Below the pieces are notes generated by a model. It had not been told where the DNA came from. It worked only from the letters and a program-made list of their open reading frames with translations, and searched no databases. A stretch of 59,918 nucleotides of DNA from an uncultured Lachnospiraceae bacterium (GTDB lineage: Bacteria > Bacillota > Clostridia > Lachnospirales > Lachnospiraceae), in assembly GCA_949948735.1 (NCBI GenBank), contig CATLGV010000024.1, forward strand, positions 1 through 59,918, in the 5' to 3' direction. The position numbers and the translations under genes are program-made. Positions 26,100-34,209 of the stretch are shown piece by piece; the stretch's first letter is position 1, and each line of letters opens with the position of its first letter.

Positions 26100-27134
26100 A
26101 TGAAAAAGAAATATATCATCATACCATTGATTATTGCTGCCGCCACAGCGCTTGCCGCTGCCGTCGCCCTGTCAACGCGCAGCCGCAACAGCGTGCCCGA
26201 CAACCCCGATACGCTGATCGGAAACACTTCCGGCAACCTCTATAACGGCGGCATGTTCTGTGAAAGCGACGGCTATGTTTATTTCTCAAATCCCTATGAC
26301 AACAACGCGCTCTACCGGATGCGCCCCGACGAATCGGAGGCCGAACGCCTTATTGCGTCCCAGACGAGCAGCATTAACGCGGACAGCAAATACCTGTACT
26401 TTTATCAAAGCGGCTCCGGCAGCGGCGCAGGCTTTGGATATGTCGTAAGCTCCACCGGCGTATACCGCGCGCAGAAGGATGACCCCAAAAACATCAAATG
26501 CCTTGATAAAATTGTCGGCGCGCATGTCGTTCTGGCCGGCAACTCCGTATTTTACACCCGCGCGGGCGACACGGTCGCGCTGGCCCGGATTGACATCAGC
26601 GGCGAAAACAGGGAAATCGTTCTGGAAAAGGACATTCTCCCTGCCAGCATCGACGGTTCCTACTTCTATTACGCGAATAACGACGGCACCAATCTTCATG
26701 TTATGGCCATGAACCGCAACACCGGTTCCTCACGAAAAGCGTTCGCGGAGGACATCTACATGCCGATTGTCGAAGGAGAGACGCTCTACGGCATTGACGT
26801 CCACAATGATTATGCGCTGGTACGGATAAACCTGTCCGACGGCTCCAGGCTGACGCTTGACGCCGTCAGAACCGATATTCTCAATGTTACCGACAGCTAC
26901 ATATACTATCAGACCTCAGGCCCGGAGCCGCAGCTTCGGCGAATCGCCAAGGACGGATCCAATATGGAGGTCGTGGCAAACGGCGCTTACAATACGATTA
27001 ACGCGACCTCCCGGTATGTCTACTTTACGCAGTTTAACAGCACGCTCCCCGTATATAAGACACCCGTATCCGGCGCGGTAAACGTGACCACCTTTGACGC
27101 GGCATCCGCTGCCGCACTCAAGGCCCTTCAATAA
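26100..27134 (+). CDS. Membrane-anchored DUF5050-type beta-propeller protein
   Basis: 344 residues from the ATG at 26100 (GGAGG seven bases before; a TATAAT box lies at 26052-26057). A signal-anchor helix at about 5-24 is followed by an extracytoplasmic domain of repeated units with aromatic-rich strands ('GYVYFSNPYDNNALYRMRPD', 'SYFYYANNDGTNLHVMAM', 'SYIYYQTSGPEPQLRRIAKD', 'RYVYFTQFNSTLPVYKTPV'). These are DUF5050-like propeller blades, about six of them. It is probably a surface protein binding an unknown ligand. Divergent from pheA. Confidence 0.82.
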   Translation: MKKKYIIIPLIIAAATALAAAVALSTRSRNSVPDNPDTLIGNTSGNLYNGGMFCESDGYVYFSNPYDNNALYRMRPDESEAERLIASQTSSINADSKYLYFYQSGSGSGAGFGYVVSSTGVYRAQKDDPKNIKCLDKIVGAHVVLAGNSVFYTRAGDTVALARIDISGENREIVLEKDILPASIDGSYFYYANNDGTNLHVMAMNRNTGSSRKAFAEDIYMPIVEGETLYGIDVHNDYALVRINLSDGSRLTLDAVRTDILNVTDSYIYYQTSGPEPQLRRIAKDGSNMEVVANGAYNTINATSRYVYFTQFNSTLPVYKTPVSGAVNVTTFDAASAAALKALQ

Positions 27135-27171
27135 AAGAAATCCGGGGAAACCAATTTCCACGGACATGAAT

Positions 27172-27230
27172 AAGGTAAAGGAGCATTGGACATGCTACTG
27201 GCATGAAAACTTCAATGACTCCTTTACCTT
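27172..27230 (+). promoter_or_regulatory. Hairpin that covers the Shine-Dalgarno and start of the next gene; four-codon leader ORF
   Basis: AAGGTAAAGGAG (27172-27183) pairs fully with CTCCTTTACCTT (27219-27230). CATTG and CAATG extend the stem to 17 bp with one bulged A. The 5' arm holds the Shine-Dalgarno AAAGGAG; the 3' arm lies in codons 6-10 of the membrane-protein gene. In the loop, ATG at 27192 opens a four-codon frame (Met-Leu-Leu-Ala) whose stop overlaps the gene's ATG at 27203. The hairpin may also terminate transcription from the upstream gene, since it is followed by TTAAATTT. Confidence 0.6.
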
Positions 27231-27691
27231 TTAAATTTCTGAAAACTATTCCGGCAGACTTCCTGCGCTGCGGCGTTATCGGCTGGTGCGTTGAAATCAT
27301 ATTCACCGCGCTTGGCGCGCTGCGCCGCCGTGAAATGCAGCTGATCGGGCAGACCTCCCTGTGGATGTTCCCCATCTATGGCTGCGCCGCAATCTTTAAG
27401 CCCCTGTTTCTTCTGATACGGAAATGCTCCGTCCCGGTCAGGGGGATGATTTATGCCCTCTGCATCTTTACGGGCGAGTATGCCAGCGGACAGCTCCTGG
27501 ACAAATACGCCCTCTGTCCCTGGAACTATAACCGGCATAAATGGCATGTAAAGGGCTTGATTCGTCTGGACTTTCTGCCGTTCTGGTTTCTTGCCGGCCT
27601 GTTATTTGAACGTGTGCTCACGGCACAAAGCGCTGATAAAGCGCCGTGTGATCTTCAATGCACCGCCACACGCTCGGGGCATGGACAGTAG
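27203..27691 (+). CDS. CmpB-like integral membrane protein
   Basis: 162 residues with three to four membrane helices (about 20-40, 50-72, 80-97, 118-136). The pattern 'FLRCGVIGWCVEIIFTAL', 'GQTSLWMFPIYG', 'GEYASGQLLD', 'CPWNYNR' matches the family listed as putative ABC transporter permease (CmpB type), whose function is unproven. The start sits in the hairpin described at 27172-27230 (alternative ATG at 27215). Its 3' end overlaps the convergent carboxypeptidase gene by 74 bases. Confidence 0.78.
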   Translation: MKTSMTPLPFKFLKTIPADFLRCGVIGWCVEIIFTALGALRRREMQLIGQTSLWMFPIYGCAAIFKPLFLLIRKCSVPVRGMIYALCIFTGEYASGQLLDKYALCPWNYNRHKWHVKGLIRLDFLPFWFLAGLLFERVLTAQSADKAPCDLQCTATRSGHGQ

Positions 27692-29009
27692 CGCAGATAT
27701 ACACGGTCCCGTCGCCGCCAACCAGCAGGCTTGCCGCGCAGTGCTCGGACTCCGTTACATAACCGGTCTTCGCGCACAGCACCTCCTCATGGGTATCCTT
27801 GTCCTCTATTCTCCGCAGAAACCAGTTTGAGATGGCAATTCCCTCCGGATGCTGCGGCGTACTGCCCGTTGTATACGTATGCGCCGACAAAACCTCCCTG
27901 CAGAACGAATTGTCATACGCGGCCTTCATAATGACAGCCATGTCATAAACCGTACAATAATGGCTGCTGTCATAGGCGCCCACGCAGTTTGTAAAATGCG
28001 CCGTGTCCGAAAGGCCCAGCTGCTCCAGCTTTTCATTCATAAGGGCCACAAAAGCCTCGTGTGAGCCTGCCGTGTATTCCGCAAGCCCCACGGCGGCATC
28101 CGCCCCCGATTTCAGCACCGTTCCGTAAAACAAATCGCGCACCGCAACCTCTTCTCCGGCCACAAAGCCTATGCTTGTACAGTCATTCAGATAGCCGTAG
28201 TCCGCAGCCGTCTGTGTCATGGTAAACGTGTCCTCAAAATCAGCCACATGCTCCGCCGCGACAAGCACAGTCAGTATTTTCGTCATAGAGGCCGGCGGAA
28301 TCCTCGTCCACGCATCCTTCTGCGCAAGCACCGTCCCCTCCGAGGCATTGATAAACACCACATTCCGGCTGAACATGCCCTCGCCGAGCGTTATCGTCGC
28401 CTCCGTCGCCGATGCCGTAAGCGGCGCAGACGCCGAAAGCAGGCTTTCATAATCCGCCTGCATGCGCTCCATACTGTATACGCCTGCCTGTGCAAGCATG
28501 CCGCCTGCATTTTTGTTCTCTGACGAGCCCCCTTCACCGGACGCTGGCGCTTCCGGTTCTGACGACACTGCTCCAGAAGCCGCTTCCCCTGACAGTCCTG
28601 CCGGCTCCGACGATGCCGCACCGGACAGCGCTCCTTCCACGGAAAGCACTGCCGACTCTGACAGCGCCGATACATCCGGAAGCATCGACACCTGCGGCAG
28701 CACCGGCGCCCCGGACAGCTGCGCCGCTTGCGTTTCGGATGGCTCTGACGGCTGCGCCTCCTGCGGCGTCTGACGCACCTCCTGCTCAATCCGGGTATTG
28801 TTGGGATTCCCGCGGCGGCGCGCCCGGACCGCAAAGCCTCTTGCCACGGCAATAATCAATACGACGCAGACCAGCAGTCCTATCCCGGCAGGAAGCGCAA
28901 GGCGCCGCAGCTGTTCCTGCCGCTGCTTTTTGCGCTTCATCTCCCGCAGCCGCAGGCTTCTCAGACGGGCGCGCTCCGTGTCGCTTAGATGTTCTCTTGT
29001 ACTATACAT
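27618..29009 (-). CDS. dac: D-alanyl-D-alanine carboxypeptidase (serine type, S11)
   Basis: 463 residues. A basic cytoplasmic N-terminus (1-38), one membrane helix (about 41-58), a long Ser/Ala/Glu/Pro-rich linker (about 75-170), then the S11 domain. Active-site SxxK is S241-M-T-K244 ('PPASMTKIL') and KTG is K414-T-G. Where PBP5-like enzymes have SGN, this has S301-G-A ('KSGADAAVGLAEY'), so the motif asparagine is Ala. It trims terminal D-Ala from peptidoglycan outside the cell, tethered by its N-terminus instead of the usual C-terminal amphipathic helix. Its ATG lies on the stop of the PH-like gene upstream. Confidence 0.9.
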   Translation of the reverse strand: MYSTREHLSDTERARLRSLRLREMKRKKQRQEQLRRLALPAGIGLLVCVVLIIAVARGFAVRARRRGNPNNTRIEQEVRQTPQEAQPSEPSETQAAQLSGAPVLPQVSMLPDVSALSESAVLSVEGALSGAASSEPAGLSGEAASGAVSSEPEAPASGEGGSSENKNAGGMLAQAGVYSMERMQADYESLLSASAPLTASATEATITLGEGMFSRNVVFINASEGTVLAQKDAWTRIPPASMTKILTVLVAAEHVADFEDTFTMTQTAADYGYLNDCTSIGFVAGEEVAVRDLFYGTVLKSGADAAVGLAEYTAGSHEAFVALMNEKLEQLGLSDTAHFTNCVGAYDSSHYCTVYDMAVIMKAAYDNSFCREVLSAHTYTTGSTPQHPEGIAISNWFLRRIEDKDTHEEVLCAKTGYVTESEHCAASLLVGGDGTVYICATVHAPSVWRCIEDHTALYQRFVP

Positions 29010-29377
29010 TATTCCTCAAAATCGCCTTCCTCTGATGCTCCTATATCGAGCATATTCATAGTCCGGCGCTTAATTCTCGCCTCCTCAGACTGCTCCAGCA
29101 AAAACTGCTTTATTGCTCTTGCATTTTTGATATGTATCAGCGTCAGCTGCGGATCCGTCGTGTCGCCCGTGTGGCAGACAATCGTCCCCAGACCGAATAT
29201 GCGTTCAAAAAGCGACGTCTTCAAGGTCACATCCTGTATCTTGTACATATAGCAGTCGTTTTCCTCTTTGTTCAGGAAGCCTGTGTTGACCGTCACCACT
29301 TCTTCCTTTATGGTATATACCGTAAAGGTAAAGGGCAGCCCCAAAAATAACCATCTTTTTCTTTCTCTAAAGTGCAT
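29009..29377 (-). CDS. Bacterial PH-like domain protein
   Basis: 122 residues. Beta strands '[19 protein letters not shown]', '[20 protein letters not shown]', '[19 protein letters not shown]' and a final helix '[20 protein letters not shown]' match the bacterial PH (bPH2/YdbS-like) fold. The usual N-terminal helices of membrane-bound relatives are missing, so this may be a soluble stand-alone domain. AGGAG precedes the ATG at 29377 by 11 bases. Co-directional and overlapping with the carboxypeptidase, which suggests an envelope role. Confidence 0.8.
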   Translation of the reverse strand: MHFRERKRWLFLGLPFTFTVYTIKEEVVTVNTGFLNKEENDCYMYKIQDVTLKTSLFERIFGLGTIVCHTGDTTDPQLTLIHIKNARAIKQFLLEQSEEARIKRRTMNMLDIGASEEGDFEE

Positions 29378-29501
29378 TCGCGTTGTTGCTCCTTTCTTTT
29401 AACCTGTCCGCCTGCATGCCTTGGATTGGCAGGCTGTATGAATTATATCATATTTTCCCCTTCAATGACTATAAATTTATTCTTTTTCTTGCGATTTATC
29501 C

Positions 29502-29530
29502 TTGAAACGTTGAAACCAATATGCTATTAT
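29502..29530 (+). promoter_or_regulatory. Promoter of pyrBI
   Basis: TTGAAA (29502-29507) and TATTAT (29525-29530) are separated by 17 bases. The leader to pyrB is about 45 bases with no PyrR attenuator-like structure visible. Confidence 0.7.
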
Positions 29531-29583
29531 ATCAAAAGTTTAGGTAAAAAAGTTTAAAACAACTGTCGGAATGGAGGAACACT

Positions 29584-30501
29584 ATGAGACACTTGATGAG
29601 TCCGCTTGATTTCTCGACCGGTGAACTGGACAATCTCTTCTCTCTCGCAGAAGATATTGAACGGCACCCGGAGAAATACGCGCATGCCTGCGAAGGCAAA
29701 AAACTCGCAACCTGCTTTTATGAGCCAAGCACACGCACGCGGCTGAGCTTTGAGGCCGCAATGTTGAATCTCGGCGGAAAGGTCCTTGGTTTTTCCGATG
29801 CCAATTCCTCCTCTGCCGCCAAAGGCGAAAGCGTATCCGATACCATCCGCGTAATATCCTGTTTCGCCGATATCTGCGCGATGCGCCATCCCAAGGAAGG
29901 CGCTCCTATGGTAGCCGCTTCCCATTCTTCTATTCCCGTAATCAATGCCGGCGACGGAGGCCATCAGCATCCGACCCAGACACTCACCGACCTTTTAACC
30001 ATACGCGCCATCAAAGGACGTCTCGACAGCTTTACCATCGGCCTGTGCGGCGACCTCAAATTCGGCCGGACCGTTCATTCCCTGATCAACGCGCTTGTAC
30101 GTTACGATAACATCAACTTCGTATTTATTTCCCCTGACGAGCTGACCATTCCCGAATACATTATTGAAACGCTCCGCGAGCGCGGCATTCCCTTCCGGGA
30201 AATCAGAAAGCTCGAGGAGGTTATGCCCGAGCTGGACATTCTCTATATGACGCGCGTCCAGAAGGAGCGGTTCTTTAACGAGGAAGACTATGTCCGCCTG
30301 AAGGACTACTATATCCTGAACAAAGAGAAAATGCAGCTTGCCAAGGAAGACATGATCGTGCTCCATCCGCTGCCGCGTGTCAACGAGATTTCCGTGGAGG
30401 TGGACGACGATCCCAGAGCCGTATACTTCCGTCAGGTGCAGTACGGCGTATATGTGCGCATGGCGCTCCTGCTTACCCTGCTGGAAATCAGGATCCCGTA
30501 A
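29584..30501 (+). CDS. pyrB: Aspartate carbamoyltransferase, catalytic chain
   Basis: 305 residues. Joins carbamoyl phosphate and aspartate, the committed step of pyrimidine synthesis. Carbamoyl-phosphate loop S49-T-R-T-R53 ('[14 protein letters not shown]'), '[15 protein letters not shown]', '[14 protein letters not shown]' and '[10 protein letters not shown]' are all intact. ATG at 29584 has GGAGG upstream. Followed by pyrI 45 bases later, so the allosteric dodecamer type is expected. Confidence 0.97.
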   Translation: MRHLMSPLDFSTGELDNLFSLAEDIERHPEKYAHACEGKKLATCFYEPSTRTRLSFEAAMLNLGGKVLGFSDANSSSAAKGESVSDTIRVISCFADICAMRHPKEGAPMVAASHSSIPVINAGDGGHQHPTQTLTDLLTIRAIKGRLDSFTIGLCGDLKFGRTVHSLINALVRYDNINFVFISPDELTIPEYIIETLRERGIPFREIRKLEEVMPELDILYMTRVQKERFFNEEDYVRLKDYYILNKEKMQLAKEDMIVLHPLPRVNEISVEVDDDPRAVYFRQVQYGVYVRMALLLTLLEIRIP

Positions 30502-30546
30502 ATCCGTCATGCCCTGTACCGCATATTTTGAGAAGGAGGAACCCAA

Positions 30547-30981
30547 ATGTTAAACGTTGGAAAAATTGAAGAAGGCTTTGTTCTGGACCATATCCAGGCC
30601 GGCAAGAGCCTCAGTATATACAAGCATTTAGGACTGGATAAGCTCGACTGCACCGTTGCCATTATCAAGAATGCCCGCAGCGCCAAAATGGAAAAAAAGG
30701 ATATTCTCAAGGTCGAATGCGACATCAATACCTTAAACCTTGATATTCTAAGCTTTATTGACCACAATATCACGGTAAATGTAATCAAAAATTCAGAGAT
30801 TGTACAGAAGCTCCCGCTCTCTCTCCCAAAGGAGATTAAGAATGTCATCCGGTGCAAGAATCCCCGCTGCATCACTTCCATCGAACAGGAGCTGCCGCAT
30901 ATCTTTGTCCTGACAGACGAGAAAAAAGAAATCTACCGCTGTAAATACTGCGAGGAGAAATACGGAAATACCGGATTTTGA
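30547..30981 (+). CDS. pyrI: Aspartate carbamoyltransferase, regulatory chain
   Basis: 144 residues. N-terminal nucleotide-binding domain ('GFVLDHIQAGKSLSIYKHLG', 'KKDILKVECDI') and C-terminal zinc domain with C103, C108, C132 and C135 ('RCKNPRCIT', 'RCKYCEEK'). Binds ATP/CTP effectors and holds catalytic trimers together. ATG at 30547 has AAGGAGG before it. Confidence 0.96.
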   Translation: MLNVGKIEEGFVLDHIQAGKSLSIYKHLGLDKLDCTVAIIKNARSAKMEKKDILKVECDINTLNLDILSFIDHNITVNVIKNSEIVQKLPLSLPKEIKNVIRCKNPRCITSIEQELPHIFVLTDEKKEIYRCKYCEEKYGNTGF

Positions 30982-30983
30982 CA

Positions 30984-31068
30984 TGCGCAATTGAAAGCGC
31001 AATCTTAAATTCGGACGAGAAATGCCGCATTTCTCACACTGACCTCCATGTCGCAGCCTTGCTGCGAC
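30984..31068 (+). other. Row of three perfect hairpins after pyrI
   Basis: TGCGC/GCGCA (30984-31001), GAGAAATG/CATTTCTC (31017-31035) and GTCGCAG/CTGCGAC (31050-31068) are three separate perfect stems in the 3' region of the pyrBI transcript, before the terminator at 31081. They do not code for protein. This could be a structured 3' UTR, an RNA-stabilising element or a REP-like repeat. Confidence 0.55.
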
Positions 31069-31080
31069 TCAAATCGAAAA

Positions 31081-31107
31081 GAAAAACGCCCGCTTCTGGC
31101 GTTTTTC
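31081..31107. terminator. Bidirectional terminator between pyrI and the CobW-like gene
   Basis: GAAAAACGCC and GGCGTTTTTC pair over 10 bp around a 7-base loop. The A and T tracts give a U-run on both strands, serving pyrBI (+) and the convergent gene ending at 31120. Confidence 0.85.
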
Positions 31108-31119
31108 TTTTCACCCTAT

Positions 31120-32052
31120 TTACACAAAATTCAATACCTCATCCCTGGGCTTTGCCGCCGACTCCACGCTCACCGCGTGCAGTACCGGTCCTTCGCCGTT
31201 GTAATCCTGTAAAAACTCCCTGTGCACCGTTGCCGTCACCTTCACCCATTGCTTGTTTGCAAGCGCGCTGCACTTGTCATACTTACACGCATAGCCCAGA
31301 AACGCCATATCGTCCGCACAGCAGGTCATTGCCATCCGTCCCGGCACAAAATAGTCCGTCCCGCCGTTCTCCGGTATCAGCACCATGGCCGTAAAGCATA
31401 TCGTCTTGTCAATATACCGCTCCAGATGATCCATCGCATCCAGATAAAATATCCCGTAGCCGTAATCGTCCAGCTCCAGCATATCGCTCTTCAAATCATA
31501 CGGCAGGTCTTCCTCAAATATCTGATTCACCTCGCCGTCCTTATCCTCAAAAATAATCTCCGCCTGCGGGTTCACCGCCTTCACATTCCGCTTGAAGCTG
31601 CCAAGCTGCTCTGTCAGTCCGTCGCAGCGGTTAAAAATAATAAGCTCCGACTTTCTGAGCATCTCCGCAAGCAGGGAGCGCATATTGGTATAATAATTCT
31701 GAAATGTAGCGGCGTTGATGATGGTAATCTGCTGTTCTACCCGCCAGTGCCACGGCAGCTTGAGGTTCTTAAAATTCCACATGCCGTTATATTCTATAAC
31801 AATACGCTCCGGCTTGTACTTTTTCTCGAGCTCCATCATTTTGGAGGACATCATATCCCCCTCCTGCTCAACGAGCTCCACAATCGTGCGGCTTCTCTTC
31901 AGAATATCCTCGTCATACTCAACCTCGCCCTCCTCACACAAGATCAGGAGCGTCGTCCCCTTAATCTGAAAATAGGGCTGCGAAAGCGTATATGAGATAA
32001 ACTCCGTCTTACCGCTCTCCAAAAATCCGTTAATAATATATACAGGCTTCAT
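31120..32052 (-). CDS. CobW-family GTPase fused to a YcgQ/TIGR03943-like C-terminal domain
   Basis: 310 residues. P-loop 'GFLESGKTEFISYTL' near 9, a G4-like 'NRCDGL' near 137, and 'RIVIEYNGMW' where COG0523 proteins have ESSG. From about 210 the sequence changes to 'GRMAMTCCADDMAFLGYACK' and 'KQWVKVTATVHREF', which resembles the C-terminal domain of YcgQ (TIGR03943). The CC pair there could bind metal. It lacks a histidine-rich loop. Last gene of a three-gene unit (34106 to 31120) with a lipoprotein and a His-rich CobW protein; likely metal handling. Domain calls are from memory of family motifs. Confidence 0.8.
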   Translation of the reverse strand: MKPVYIINGFLESGKTEFISYTLSQPYFQIKGTTLLILCEEGEVEYDEDILKRSRTIVELVEQEGDMMSSKMMELEKKYKPERIVIEYNGMWNFKNLKLPWHWRVEQQITIINAATFQNYYTNMRSLLAEMLRKSELIIFNRCDGLTEQLGSFKRNVKAVNPQAEIIFEDKDGEVNQIFEEDLPYDLKSDMLELDDYGYGIFYLDAMDHLERYIDKTICFTAMVLIPENGGTDYFVPGRMAMTCCADDMAFLGYACKYDKCSALANKQWVKVTATVHREFLQDYNGEGPVLHAVSVESAAKPRDEVLNFV

Positions 32053-32070
32053 AGCTCTCTCCCATCGCTG

Positions 32071-32781
32071 TTAATCCAATTTCCTGACTTCAACCGTAAA
32101 CGACTCGTCAGACAACTCCTGTGCCCCGCCGCTCTCCAGAATGGAGGCCAGCAATTCCTGTATCTCTGCCTCAACATCTATCCTGCCAAGCTCCTTGTTG
32201 TCCACAAATATAGCCGTCGCAGTCACAATATCCTCCTGGGCAGGGGTAAATACAGCGACCACCGGATACGCCTCCTCGTTGAACTGATACAGATAGATCA
32301 CCGGCGCCTCCGGCCTTTCCCCATAGAAGGAGGTCTCGCCTGTGAGGATGGCAGACGACGCCATGGACAGTATTCCGCCTCCGTTGCTGTTGAGCATCAT
32401 AGCGATACTGTCGGCCATGCGCTTCGTCATTTCCATCTGCAGCTTTTCTGACATTCCCGTCGTATCAATTCCTGCCAGACGGATAAGGGCTTCTACCGGG
32501 AACTTTATCTCATATACCGCCCGGGCCTTCGTATAATCGCCCTCGCCAAACTGCCTTGCATACGCCTTTATCTCCTCGCTGCCGCCCATCGCTTCAATAT
32601 ACGCGTCGCTTTCCGCTTTCTCGTCCATCAGGGCAATCAGCTCCATACCGGCGTCCTTGTAAGATTGGGGCTCCCCTGGGCCTTGGGCCGTTGACCTTCC
32701 ATCGTCAGCCGAACACCCGGTAAGCAGCATGCACGCCGTCATGCCGCACGCCAACAGGCGCTTCCATACTCCCGCATTCAT
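32071..32781 (-). CDS. Lipoprotein of unknown function
   Basis: 236 residues. Signal peptide with lipobox LTGC (Cys23), then a helical domain ('EEIKAYARQFGEGDYTKARA', 'SEKLQMEMTKRMADSIAMML') and a final beta portion ('VIYLYQFNEEAYPVVAVFTP'). Anchored outside the membrane. Position between two CobW-like GTPases, 18 bases from the downstream one, suggests a part in the same metal-related process, perhaps binding, but no metal-ligand cluster is visible in it. Confidence 0.78.
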   Translation of the reverse strand: MNAGVWKRLLACGMTACMLLTGCSADDGRSTAQGPGEPQSYKDAGMELIALMDEKAESDAYIEAMGGSEEIKAYARQFGEGDYTKARAVYEIKFPVEALIRLAGIDTTGMSEKLQMEMTKRMADSIAMMLNSNGGGILSMASSAILTGETSFYGERPEAPVIYLYQFNEEAYPVVAVFTPAQEDIVTATAIFVDNKELGRIDVEAEIQELLASILESGGAQELSDESFTVEVRKLD

Positions 32782-32864
32782 TCTGTGATTCTGCTCCTTT
32801 CTGAGAAAGCGCCGATAAAGCCCCGCTTCCCCAAAGCCTCCGGCGGATGCGCGCGGAGGCCCTC

Positions 32865-34106
32865 CTATGCCTTAAACAGCGCTTTGAGGTTCTCCTCCTG
32901 AAGCTTTGAACCTATCACGCAGATTTTCCCGGTGACCTCCGGCGTCCCTTTCCGTACATTGCTCTCCTCCGGCACATAGTCAAAATTAATCCATGTACCG
33001 TCTCCCGCCGAAACCATTCCCTTTGCGCGCAAAATCGTACCGTAAGTCCCCTCATCCGCAAGCTTTTTCAGAATGTCCTCTATCTCTGCCTGTGTATACG
33101 CCGCCGGCGTCTCCATGCCCCAGCTTGTAAATACATCGTCCGCGTGATGATGGTGATGATGCTCATGGTCGTGGCATCCGCAGGTGCAGTCCTCTCCGTG
33201 CTCGTGATGATGCTCATGTCCCTCATGCTCGTGGCACTCATGGTCATGCTCATGTCCGTGCTTATGCTCATGCCCCTCATGCTCGTGTTCATGCCCGTGG
33301 CACTCATGGTCATGCTCGTGATGATGCTCATGGTCATGCCCCTCATGCTCGTGCTCGTGCTCATGCCCCTCATGGTCATGCTCATGTCCGTGCTCATGGT
33401 CATGCCCCTCATGGTCATGCCCCTCATGCTCATGTTCCCCGTGCCCGTGGTGATGGTGTTCATGCTCATGCATCGCCGCGACCTCCGCCATCAGCTCCGC
33501 CTCCAGATCCTTCGCGTTCTCTATCGTCTCCAGAATCTGCTTTCCGTCAAGCTCCTCCCACGGCGTCGTAATAACGGTCGCCTTGTCATTATGCTCCCGA
33601 ATAATCTCCAGCGCCGCATTCAGCCTGCTTTCGCTGATATCCGCCGTCCTGCTCAGAATAATGGTCCCTGCATGTTCAATCTGATTCAGGAAGAACTCTC
33701 CGAAATTCTTGGCGTACATCTTACATTTATTGGCGTCCACGACAACCACCGCGCTGTTTAGCACCACCTCCGCGTCCGTGTGGACATTCTGTACGGCCTT
33801 CATCACATCCGAAAGCTTGCCCACGCCCGACGGCTCAATCAGTATCCGCTCCGGATGATACGTTTCAAGCACTTCCGCAAGCGAGCTGCCGAAATCGCCG
33901 ACCAACGAACAGCAGATACAGCCGGAATTCATCTCCTTGATTTCAACGCCTGCCTCCTTTAAAAAGCCGCCGTCGATTCCGATTTCGCCAAATTCGTTTT
34001 CGATCAAAACAACCTTCGATGCATCCAGCGCCTCCTTTAAGAGCTTCTTAATCAGCGTCGTTTTGCCGGCGCCCAAAAATCCCGAAAAAACGTCTATTTT
34101 TGTCAT
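32865..34106 (-). CDS. COG0523/CobW GTPase with a very long histidine-rich metal-binding insert
   Basis: 413 residues. Walker A 'GFLGAGKTTLIKK' at 9-21, CxCC motif 'GCICCSL' at 62-68 (the GTPase metal site), 'ILIEPSGVGK' near 90, and a C-terminal CobW domain after 330 ('GTILRAKGMVSAGDGTWINF'). Between 213 and 321 there are about 53 His, mostly as HEH/HDH/GHEH units, plus five Cys ending in 'CTCGC'. Such proteins are metal chaperones, often for zinc, induced by metal starvation. The G4 motif is unusual ('ILSRTAD' in place of NKxD), so nucleotide specificity may differ. ATG at 34106 has AGGAGGG upstream. Confidence 0.92.
   Translation of the reverse strand: MTKIDVFSGFLGAGKTTLIKKLLKEALDASKVVLIENEFGEIGIDGGFLKEAGVEIKEMNSGCICCSLVGDFGSSLAEVLETYHPERILIEPSGVGKLSDVMKAVQNVHTDAEVVLNSAVVVVDANKCKMYAKNFGEFFLNQIEHAGTIILSRTADISESRLNAALEIIREHNDKATVITTPWEELDGKQILETIENAKDLEAELMAEVAAMHEHEHHHHGHGEHEHEGHDHEGHDHEHGHEHDHEGHEHEHEHEGHDHEHHHEHDHECHGHEHEHEGHEHKHGHEHDHECHEHEGHEHHHEHGEDCTCGCHDHEHHHHHHADDVFTSWGMETPAAYTQAEIEDILKKLADEGTYGTILRAKGMVSAGDGTWINFDYVPEESNVRKGTPEVTGKICVIGSKLQEENLKALFKA
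33144..33470 (-). repeat. Low-complexity repeats encoding the His-rich insert
   Basis: A 327-base stretch of CAT/CAC, GAG, GAC and GGC codons arranged as imperfect direct repeats of 12-30 bases. Such DNA is prone to slippage, so the insert length should vary between strains and may be misassembled with short reads. Confidence 0.85.
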
Positions 34107-34138
34107 TTCAACACCCTCCTGAATAGTTTGCCGTCCCT

Positions 34139-34151
34139 AATCAACTTGATT
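34139..34151. promoter_or_regulatory. Possible operator upstream of the His-rich CobW gene
   Basis: AATCAA and TTGATT form a perfect 6-bp inverted repeat around one base, between a TATGAT-like -10 (about 34161-34166) and the Shine-Dalgarno. It is shorter than the usual Zur box, so a metal regulator is only a guess. Confidence 0.3.
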
Positions 34152-34209
34152 TCTAATTTTTTATCATACCACAAGGTTCGCCTGAATGCCACAAGCGAGG
34201 TATTAAAAT

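Noticed and set aside
31120..32052. HypB or UreG nickel chaperone
   Set aside because: No HypB/UreG motifs or hydrogenase/urease genes nearby; the C-terminal part differs and the CobW-type assignment fits better.
33144..33470. Tandem repeats as a possible CRISPR array
   Set aside because: The repeats are in-frame His/Glu/Gly codons inside a GTPase gene with no unique spacers.
33144..33761. Met/Val/Leu-rich frame opposite the His-rich CobW gene
   Set aside because: It is the complement of the His/Glu/Gly repeat codons; a hydrophobic look arises from CAT/ATG complementarity.
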